From an uncultured Bacteroidales bacterium (lineage in GTDB: Bacteria > Bacteroidota > Bacteroidia > Bacteroidales > UBA932), in assembly GCA_946406275.1 (NCBI GenBank), contig CAMJJZ010000057.1:1-6911 (forward strand): 6,911 bases of DNA. Reading direction: 5' to 3'. This document shows positions 1 to 5,497 of this stretch, one piece after another. The notes beneath the pieces were generated by a model that saw only the letters and a program-made list of their open reading frames with translations, ran no database searches and was not told the DNA's origin. Position 1 is the first letter of the stretch. The number at the start of each line of letters is the position of its first letter. The translations under genes and the position numbers were made by a program.

Positions 1-371
1 CCGTGAATCATATCCAGGCCGTAGATGCAGGGAATGCCTATGGCTTCCATGCTCTTTTCCTGGATTTTACGCACCATGGCGGCGGTTTCCTCGCGGGAAT
101 GGGCACGGTCTCCCTGGACGTTCAGGATGGAGCCAATCTTGTACTCCCCTATCACTTTGTCCAGTTTTGCGGGGTCCAGCTCGCCGTCTGCGCCCAGAAG
201 GGCGCTCACGTTAATCTGGACAATCTGTCCCGCCTTCTCCTGGAGGGTCATTCCTTTCAGGACCTTCTCCACCTTTGCCTCAACGGCCTTGTCGGCAGGA
301 ATAACGGGCGTTACGTTCTGCCCGCAGGCCACTACGGCGAGGGCTGTTGCTACAATAATGCTTCTTTTCAT
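1..371 (-). CDS. GH3 beta-glucosidase-type lipoprotein, 5' part only
   Basis: Partial gene: 123 codons are visible from ATG at 371 down to the left edge, where the frame is still open. The N-terminus MKRSIIVATALAVVAC is a lipoprotein signal peptide with lipobox VVA-C and predicted lipidated Cys16, so the enzyme should be membrane-anchored outside the cytoplasm. After a short linker comes the start of a GH3 (beta/alpha)8 domain: GMTLQEKAGQI at residues 40-50, IGSILNVQGD near 79-88, and the substrate-pocket motif YGLDMIHG beginning at residue 117. Asp120 matches the Asp of the GH3 'DAVHG' motif that binds the non-reducing-end sugar. The catalytic nucleophile and acid/base lie outside the window. 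In the family such enzymes remove terminal beta-linked glucose (sometimes xylose or mannose) from oligosaccharides. It starts 6 bp after the GH31 stop, as the fourth gene of the minus-strand operon. A beta-glucosidase finishing gluco-oligosaccharides fits the neighbours. Exact specificity cannot be read from this fragment. Confidence 0.93.
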   Translation of the reverse strand, partial: MKRSIIVATALAVVACGQNVTPVIPADKAVEAKVEKVLKGMTLQEKAGQIVQINVSALLGADGELDPAKLDKVIGEYKIGSILNVQGDRAHSREETAAMVRKIQEKSMEAIGIPCIYGLDMIH

Positions 372-377
372 ATAGGT

Positions 378-3149
378 CTAGAGTTTTGCTTCAACGTGTT
401 TTCCGGTGTACTGGATGCGGACGACGCCATCCACATCGGGATCCCAGGGCTGGGGGGTGTCCGCGTCTATGACAACTACGCGGAAGGTGCGTTCCTCAGG
501 CATTCCGGGATAGGAGCCCTGGCGGGGACCCACTAAGAGAGTCCTTTCCTCATCCACCCAGCGGATGGGAATGGCGGAGTACTGGCCTTTTTCGTAATTG
601 TACGTTAGGCCATCGTCCTCATAGAGGATGAAGCTGGCGTCCGCGCCGGCGTATACGGCAAGGAGTATATCGTCCGCCGGTTTTTCATCGGACCATTCCA
701 TTTCAGGACCGATGGGGACGATGCTTCCGCCCCTGACGTACAGCGGCATGCGGCCGTACGGGGCGTCAACGGTAAGGCTGAAACCTCCGCCAGAAGACCT
801 CCGGGACAAGCCCGAAGGTGACGACATAACCTCGCCGGTATAGAAATCGTACCAAATTCCTTCCGGGAAGTAGACGTCGCGGCTGCGGGCCTTGTACTCG
901 TACACCGGGCAGGGCATGAGGGCGGGCCCGAAGAGCCACTGGTCACTGAGGTCCCAGACCACCATATCGTCCGGGAAGTCCATGGGAAGGCCGCGCATGA
1001 TGGTGGCATCGTCAAAATGCACCGCTGCGGTGAGGGAATAAATGTAAGGCATGAGGCGGTAGCGGAGCTTCATGTACCAGAGGATGCTCTCATAGGCCTC
1101 TGACCCTTCCGGAGCGATGTTCCAGAGCTCCCTCCTGGGCCACTGGCCGTGGGTGCGGAACAGCGGAACGAAGGTCCCCCACTGGTGCCAGCGGGTCTGC
1201 ATCTCACGCCACTCGTCAAGGTTTGCGGGATCGTAGAACTTGCTCATCACGGAGAAGCCGCCAATGTCCATTCCCCAGAACGGGATGCCGCTCATGGAGT
1301 AGTTGAGGCCGGCAGCCATCTGCATCCGCATATCAGTCCAACTTGTGCCGATATCCCCGCTCCAGGACGCCGTGGAATAGCGCTGGAGGCCGGAGAAGCC
1401 GTTGCGGGTAAGGAGGAAGACGCGCTTGTCCGGATCAACGCTGCGCTGGCCCTCGTATATGGCCTGGGCGTTCACCAGGGCATATGCATTGAGGTATTCC
1501 GTGGAAGAGCCAAGGGCGTTGGGAGTGAGCAGCCACTTCATATAATCGAGCGGCAGGCAGTCCCTGAGGTTGGGCTCACTGGCGTCCATCCACCAGGCGT
1601 CTATCTTTTTGCCATAGCGGCTGTAAAGCGTCTTGTCCATCTGGTCCCAGAACATCTTTCGGCCGCCTTCTGCGTAGGCGTCATAGAAGGTCTGTTTATG
1701 GCCAAGCCAGTCAGTAAGGCCGTCGTCCTCTGCGTGGGTATACGCATAGCCTGCGGCCTTGAGCTCCTTGTAATGCTCCGTGTTGGTGTAGAACTTGGGC
1801 CACACGGAAATCATAAAGCGCGCGTTCATGGCGTGGACATCGTCCAGCATCTTTTCAGGGTCCGGGTAGCGGGCGGGGTCGAACTCGTGGCTGCCCCACT
1901 GGTCGTCAAGCCAGTACTGCCAGTCCTGGACTATATTGTCGATTGGAATATGCCTCTTGCGGAACTCCGCCAGGGTTCCCACAAGGTCTTCCTGGGTGGA
2001 GTAGCGCTCGCGGCTCTGCCAGAATCCCAGCGACCATTTGGGCATGACCGGGGCCTTGCCCGTGAGCTGGCGGTAACCCTTGATAACGCCGTCGTAATTG
2101 CCTCCGTTGATGAAATAGTAGTCCAGCGAGGGCTCGAATTCCGACGACAGTGTGAGATTTGACTGTCCCTCATACAGAGGAGCAACCCTTAGGCCGATGT
2201 AGGAGACGTCGCCGTCCGGTTCCCACTCAATCCTGAAGGGCGTGGGAACGCCCTCTTCCAAGTGCACCACGAACTTGTAGCTGTTGGGGTTCCAGGCCGG
2301 ACGCCAGCGGCGGGACATCACTTCCTCACCGTCCATGGTAGTGGTCTGGAAGCCGGCATAGTACTGGATGAAATGATAGTCTCCGGTTTCCTTTGCCGTG
2401 ATGGTCCCCTTGTATATCACCTTGCTGAAAGGACCGCCCTCAGGAAGGTTCCTGATGGCGAATTCCGTCTCATAATATAGAGAGTCCTCCTGATGAACGA
2501 ACTCTTTCCCGTTCTTGGGGAAATAGAGGCCCTTGAGATCCAGGTCGAATACCTCTCCGAGCTGTTTGTACGGCTCCGGATTGCCCCAGCGGCTAAGAGA
2601 ATAAGCGTCCAGAAGGATGCCATAACCCTTTACTGAGACCACCATGGGCACGCTTATCTTGGTATTGTACTGGTAAAGCTCCTGGTTGCCGCCCCTGTGG
2701 TCAAGCTCTCCGTCCTGCTGCTGGCCAAGGCCGTAGAAAGCCTCGTCCTCAGCCACTTCAAAGCTCACTTGGGTGCTCCAGGCGTCCTTGCCCTCAACGG
2801 TAATGGGCTTGAACTCCGCGCGGCCGTCTGCGGCCAGGAGATTGCCTTCGCCATCATAGAAGCTGATGCTGCCATCGGCCTTGTAAACGTCTACGGTAAC
2901 AGCACCGGTGGTGAGGTGAACCTTGCCCATAGCGTCCGACACTTCAAAGTCCAGGCATTCCTTCTGGGGAAGAACGGCCAGGGACTGACGGTCATTGAAC
3001 TTTCCGTCCGGGGACTGGGTTACGCGTACAATCTCCGGGCTAATGACCTGGAGGCGGACGGCGCCGCCGTCGGCGGTTTTTACTACTACGGTGCGGCTGC
3101 AGGCGCAGAGTGCCAGCGCAGCGGCTATGATACTAATGTAACGCTTCAT
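378..3149 (-). CDS. GH31 alpha-xylosidase/alpha-glucosidase lipoprotein with PA14 insert
   Basis: The product has 923 residues, close to the usual size for PA14-bearing GH31 enzymes. Residues 1-17 form a lipoprotein signal (MKRYISIIAAALALCAC, Cys17). The GH31 N-terminal beta-sandwich follows and contains GLGQQQ. It is interrupted at about 205-325 by a PA14-like insert (YKGTITAKETGDYHF, then IEWEPDGDVSYIGLRV). The (beta/alpha)8 barrel covers roughly 365-725, opening with MPKWSLGFWQ. The nucleophile is Asp522 in WWMDASEPN and the acid/base is Asp599 in WSGDIGTSW. PLFRTHG lies on the substrate side, and C-terminal beta domains follow. The PA14 insert and these motifs resemble alpha-xylosidases of xyloglucan systems (Cellvibrio Xyl31A, B. 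ovatus GH31), which remove xylose from xyloglucan oligosaccharides. Alpha-glucosidase activity cannot be excluded. The ATG at 3149 is chosen because it gives the signal peptide directly, and it overlaps the end of the GH130 gene by 17 bp. Residues 776-786 are encoded by a palindromic repeat-like element. The family is near certain; xylosidase specificity is perhaps 60%. Confidence 0.95.
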   Translation of the reverse strand: MKRYISIIAAALALCACSRTVVVKTADGGAVRLQVISPEIVRVTQSPDGKFNDRQSLAVLPQKECLDFEVSDAMGKVHLTTGAVTVDVYKADGSISFYDGEGNLLAADGRAEFKPITVEGKDAWSTQVSFEVAEDEAFYGLGQQQDGELDHRGGNQELYQYNTKISVPMVVSVKGYGILLDAYSLSRWGNPEPYKQLGEVFDLDLKGLYFPKNGKEFVHQEDSLYYETEFAIRNLPEGGPFSKVIYKGTITAKETGDYHFIQYYAGFQTTTMDGEEVMSRRWRPAWNPNSYKFVVHLEEGVPTPFRIEWEPDGDVSYIGLRVAPLYEGQSNLTLSSEFEPSLDYYFINGGNYDGVIKGYRQLTGKAPVMPKWSLGFWQSRERYSTQEDLVGTLAEFRKRHIPIDNIVQDWQYWLDDQWGSHEFDPARYPDPEKMLDDVHAMNARFMISVWPKFYTNTEHYKELKAAGYAYTHAEDDGLTDWLGHKQTFYDAYAEGGRKMFWDQMDKTLYSRYGKKIDAWWMDASEPNLRDCLPLDYMKWLLTPNALGSSTEYLNAYALVNAQAIYEGQRSVDPDKRVFLLTRNGFSGLQRYSTASWSGDIGTSWTDMRMQMAAGLNYSMSGIPFWGMDIGGFSVMSKFYDPANLDEWREMQTRWHQWGTFVPLFRTHGQWPRRELWNIAPEGSEAYESILWYMKLRYRLMPYIYSLTAAVHFDDATIMRGLPMDFPDDMVVWDLSDQWLFGPALMPCPVYEYKARSRDVYFPEGIWYDFYTGEVMSSPSGLSRRSSGGGFSLTVDAPYGRMPLYVRGGSIVPIGPEMEWSDEKPADDILLAVYAGADASFILYEDDGLTYNYEKGQYSAIPIRWVDEERTLLVGPRQGSYPGMPEERTFRVVVIDADTPQPWDPDVDGVVRIQYTGKHVEAKL
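797..819. repeat. Palindromic repeat-like element inside the GH31 coding sequence
   Basis: On the plus strand, ACCTCCGGG (797-805) and CCCGAAGGT (811-819) pair over nine positions, with a single G-T wobble, around the 5-base loop ACAAG. The following TGACGAC also resembles the tail of a class of dispersed bacterial repeats of the form 'CGGGnCAAGCCCG...TGACGA'. On the minus strand the element is read through in frame as part of GH31 residues 776-786 (SSPSGLSRRSS), a Ser/Arg-rich stretch just before the conserved TVDAPYGRMPLYVRGGS segment. Identification as a dispersed repeat is from pattern memory; only one copy is present in this window. Confidence 0.5.
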
Positions 3150-4293
3150 TCTTGTCTATGAGTTTGTTTATGGCCTGTACGGAAAGGCCGGTGCGGAGGC
3201 CGTCCGCGGGTGTATTGAGGCAGTAGTCCACAAGGCGGTCTACCGTGGAGGTGGCAACGTGGAGGCGGGTATCTGACGATGCGTAATAGATGAATACTTT
3301 GCCGTCCGGATCCGCAATCCAGCCGCAGGAGAAGGCAACGTTCATCACATCGCCAATGTACTCCCAGTCCTGAGGGACAAGGAAGTAACCGCCGGGCTGG
3401 GCAATCACGCGGGAGGGATCTTCAAGGGCGGTCATGTACATGTACAGCACGTAACGGAGGCCGCTGGCGCAGCCGCGCACGCCGTGGGCAAGGTGCAGCC
3501 AGCCCTGAGGGGTCTTGATGGGATGAGGGCCCTCGCCGTTCTTCACTTCCTTTATTGTATGATAGTAGCGGCGCTCAATAATCTTCTCTTCCTTGATTTC
3601 CGCGCCGTCCATGGTGTCTACCAGCGCCCAGCCAATGCCTCCGCCGCTGCCGGCATCTATGAAGCCGTCCTGCGGGCGGGTGTACAGCGCATATTTGCCG
3701 TTCACGAACTCCGGGTGCAGCACCACGTTGCGCTGCTGGGAGGCGGACTTTATGTCCGGGAGCCTTTCCCAGTTAATCAGATCCTTGGTGCGGGCAACTC
3801 CTGCCGCGGCCGTTGCCGCTGAGAGGTCTCCCTCCGCACTGTGATCCTTGCGCTCCACGCAGAAGATGCCGTAGATCCAGCCGTCTTCATGGGCCGTGAG
3901 ACGCATGTCGTACACGTTTGTGGCGGGCTCACCCCACTCAGGCATTGTTATGGGACGGGGCCAGAAACGGAAGTTGTCCACGCCGTTAGGACTCTCCGCA
4001 ACGGCAAAGAAGGACTTGCGGTCGTTGCCCTCCACGCGGGCCACAACCACATATTTATCCTTCCACTTGATGGCGCCGGCATTGAACGCGGCGTTTACGC
4101 CAATGCGTTCCATGAGGTAAGGATTGGTTGCCTTATTGAGGTCATACCTCCACTCCAGCGGGGCGTGGGCGGCCGTGAGAACGGGGTTCTGCCAGCGCTC
4201 GAATATGCCGTTGCCCTCTATGGGGGCGTTCTTTTTCTCTATGAGTTGCCTGTGGTTTTCCTTAAGCCAGGCCAGTCTTTGGTCAAAGTTCAT
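3133..4293 (-). CDS. GH130 4-O-beta-D-mannosyl-D-glucose phosphorylase-like protein
   Basis: The product has 386 residues and no signal peptide, so it should be cytoplasmic, unlike the other four proteins here. It reads as a full-length GH130 five-bladed beta-propeller of the mannosylglucose phosphorylase type (subfamily 1, B. fragilis-like). Segments that match are NPVLTAAHAPLEWRYDLN (residues about 36-53), NPYLMERIGVNAAFNAGAIKW, VVARVEGNDRKSFFAVAESP, NVYDMRLTAHEDGW, RNVVLHPEFVNGKYALYTRPQ, GSGGGIGWA, IKEVKNGEGP, HLAHGVRG, and IYYASSDTRLHVATS near the C-terminus. Asp129 in VYDMRLT aligns with the Asp reported as proton donor in the B. fragilis enzyme. The family reaction is phosphorolysis of Man-beta-1,4-Glc to mannose-1-phosphate and glucose. 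Its neighbour is a GH26 mannanase, as in the known mannan pathway, which also needs a mannobiose 2-epimerase and an importer, neither seen here. The ATG at 4293 lies 6 bp after the GH26 stop. Action on longer manno-oligosaccharides (subfamily 2) is the main alternative, but the sequence looks more like subfamily 1. Confidence 0.93.
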   Translation of the reverse strand: MNFDQRLAWLKENHRQLIEKKNAPIEGNGIFERWQNPVLTAAHAPLEWRYDLNKATNPYLMERIGVNAAFNAGAIKWKDKYVVVARVEGNDRKSFFAVAESPNGVDNFRFWPRPITMPEWGEPATNVYDMRLTAHEDGWIYGIFCVERKDHSAEGDLSAATAAAGVARTKDLINWERLPDIKSASQQRNVVLHPEFVNGKYALYTRPQDGFIDAGSGGGIGWALVDTMDGAEIKEEKIIERRYYHTIKEVKNGEGPHPIKTPQGWLHLAHGVRGCASGLRYVLYMYMTALEDPSRVIAQPGGYFLVPQDWEYIGDVMNVAFSCGWIADPDGKVFIYYASSDTRLHVATSTVDRLVDYCLNTPADGLRTGLSVQAINKLIDKNEALH

Positions 4294-4299
4294 ATTCCG

Positions 4300-5388
4300 T
4301 TATTCTCCAAGAAACACTATCTGATCCAGTTCCGCGAATGCCTTGAAATCCGCCTCGTTCTCAAAACCCTTCCAGGCCGCATAGAAGTGGCCGGGCTTGT
4401 CCCAGGCGTTGCGCCAGGTAAGAAGGTATGTTATGGGGAAATCCTTCACTGCGGGATACAGCACCTCCGTCCACCACTTGGGGTCAGGAATGCCCTCAAG
4501 GCCGGTTTCGCTGAGGCAAATGGGCTTCCTGTGCTCCACGCTCACGGCGTTCAGGGACGCAAGGTCCGTCTTGAGGCACTCCCTGAAGCGTACAGCGGAT
4601 TCCTTGCTCTCATACTCCGTGTATGCATATGCATCCAGGCCCAGGAGGTCTACGAACTCGTCGCCGGGGTATCGTTCCATATAACCCTCTATGTCCGATG
4701 CCCAGCCGTCCGGGGAATAGCACCAGACCAGGTTTGTGAGGCCGCGGTCTTTCACGAAGTAGACCCAGGTCATGCGGAAAAGTTCTATGTACTCCTGCGT
4801 GGTGCAGAGCTTGGCGCCCCACCAGAACCAGCTGCCGGTGTTCTCATGCCAGGGACGGAAGATGACGGCAACGTCCCCCAGACTCTCCACAAAATCCGCC
4901 CCGCGGCGCAGCCATTCCATGAACTCGGTATGCTTTTCCCCGCCGGGGAGGACGGACTTTACCACCTGGTCTGACGACACGTCCCAGGCGTCCCCGCCGG
5001 TAAGGATGTTGTCCGGATGCCAGGAAAGCGTGACGATGCCCCCGCGCTCAATATGCTGCAGCGCCGCCTTGCGGATGAGGCCGAAGGGGACGCCGTCCAG
5101 ATTCTCAGAGGCCCCGTGCTCAATATCTCCGAGGTCGAAGCCCATCACCAGAGGGTAGTATCCGGTGACGTCCTTTACGTCCGAGCGGTCCAGGGGATCC
5201 GTTTCCCAGTCTTCCACCTTCCAGGAGTGGCCGTATGGCGGATCGTCCTGGTGGCCATAGGCAATCTTTCCTTCCTCTGCAAGGGTGAGTAGCTGCCTCA
5301 TGAGGAGGTCTTTGGGAGTATCTGCAGGTTTGTTTGCACAGGCCGCCGCAATAAGCGCGGCAAGCAGTAAGGTCATAGTTTTATTCAT
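4300..5388 (-). CDS. GH26 beta-1,4-mannanase lipoprotein
   Basis: The product has 362 residues from ATG at 5388. MNKTMTLLLAALIAAAC is a lipoprotein signal with Cys17; the residues after it (ANKP) lack an acidic surface-export signal, so a periplasmic location is likely but inferred. A single GH26 (beta/alpha)8 domain fills the rest, with no carbohydrate-binding module. GKIAYGHQDDPPYG opens the domain, GGIVTLSWHPDN is a conserved strand, and the acid/base is Glu182 in FRPWHENTGSWFWWG. The nucleophile is Glu294 in CLSETG, and TWRNAW near the end fits the family. The family cleaves beta-1,4-mannan, glucomannan or galactomannan. Short Bacteroides members of this kind often release mannobiose, which would feed the adjacent GH130 gene. 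A TTG nine bases upstream (5397) would extend the frame, but it lies inside the predicted -7 promoter box; an in-frame stop lies at 5406-5404. ATG at 5376 is possible but would lose the Lys of the signal peptide. It is the first gene of the four-gene operon. Confidence 0.94.
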   Translation of the reverse strand: MNKTMTLLLAALIAAACANKPADTPKDLLMRQLLTLAEEGKIAYGHQDDPPYGHSWKVEDWETDPLDRSDVKDVTGYYPLVMGFDLGDIEHGASENLDGVPFGLIRKAALQHIERGGIVTLSWHPDNILTGGDAWDVSSDQVVKSVLPGGEKHTEFMEWLRRGADFVESLGDVAVIFRPWHENTGSWFWWGAKLCTTQEYIELFRMTWVYFVKDRGLTNLVWCYSPDGWASDIEGYMERYPGDEFVDLLGLDAYAYTEYESKESAVRFRECLKTDLASLNAVSVEHRKPICLSETGLEGIPDPKWWTEVLYPAVKDFPITYLLTWRNAWDKPGHFYAAWKGFENEADFKAFAELDQIVFLGE

Positions 5389-5394
5389 AGTATA

Positions 5395-5425
5395 CAAAAT
5401 TACTCATTTTCCACGTGAGAGCAAA
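5395..5425 (-). promoter_or_regulatory. Predicted Bacteroidota-type promoter for the GH26-GH130-GH31-GH3 operon
   Basis: Read on the minus strand, TTTG (5425-5422) is followed after 19 bp by TAATTTTG (5402-5395). Both match the Bacteroides -33 TTTG and -7 TAnnTTTG consensus exactly, with centres 25 bp apart. The expected transcription start is near 5391, only about 3 bases before the GH26 ATG at 5388, so the leader would be almost absent. A palindromic CACGTG (5412-5417) sits between the two boxes and could be an operator, though this is speculative. Confidence 0.55.
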
Positions 5426-5446
5426 CACAAAAGAATCAAAAGATAA

Positions 5447-5454
5447 TACTTTTG
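5447..5454 (+). promoter_or_regulatory. Candidate -7 promoter box for the GH5 gene, distal
   Basis: TACTTTTG matches TAnnTTTG exactly. It predicts a start of transcription near 5457 and a leader of about 40 bases. That leader would include an A-rich run (GAAAAAATAATA, 5473-5484) just before the GH5 ATG, a common arrangement in this phylum, where A-rich leaders take the place of Shine-Dalgarno sites. No TTTG is found at the expected -33 position, so the call is tentative. Confidence 0.35.
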
Positions 5455-5486
5455 AAACATGGAAGCCTTATTGAAAAAATAATACT

Positions 5487-5494
5487 TATATTTG
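5487..5494 (+). promoter_or_regulatory. Candidate -7 promoter box for the GH5 gene, proximal
   Basis: TATATTTG matches TAnnTTTG exactly, but it ends only 3 bases before the GH5 ATG (5498). If used, transcription would start at about the A of the ATG, giving a leaderless message. No TTTG lies at the expected -33 position (around 5463-5466). It is either a chance match in AT-rich DNA or an alternative to the distal box. Confidence 0.25.
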
Positions 5495-5497
5495 CGT

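Noticed and set aside
3..536. Plus-strand open frame across the GH3-GH31 junction
   Set aside because: It is antisense to the GH3 signal peptide and catalytic N-terminus and to the GH31 C-terminus; no domain or promoter supports it.
1149..2162. Long open frame (337 codons) on the plus strand opposite GH31
   Set aside because: It is antisense to the conserved catalytic part of GH31, shows no recognisable domain, and its composition is explained by the reverse reading of GC-rich codons.
4391..4406. CCGGGCTTGTCCCAGG in GH26 as a second copy of the GH31 palindrome
   Set aside because: It shares the CGGGCTTGTCCC core, but it encodes the family-typical NAWDKPGHFY segment of GH26, its stem is imperfect and the flanks do not match. 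It is most likely coincidence.
3841..4974. Long open frame (377 codons) on the plus strand spanning GH130 and GH26
   Set aside because: It runs antisense across two well-supported enzyme genes and their junction, has no family motifs, and is a typical shadow frame in GC-rich DNA.
5389..5397. TTG at 5397 as the GH26 start
   Set aside because: It lies within the predicted -7 box and only adds three residues before a normal ATG-initiated signal peptide at 5388.
5403..5419. CTCA...TGAG inverted repeat in the divergent region as an operator
   Set aside because: The arms are only 4 bp with a 9-bp spacer; this is too weak to list as a separate site.
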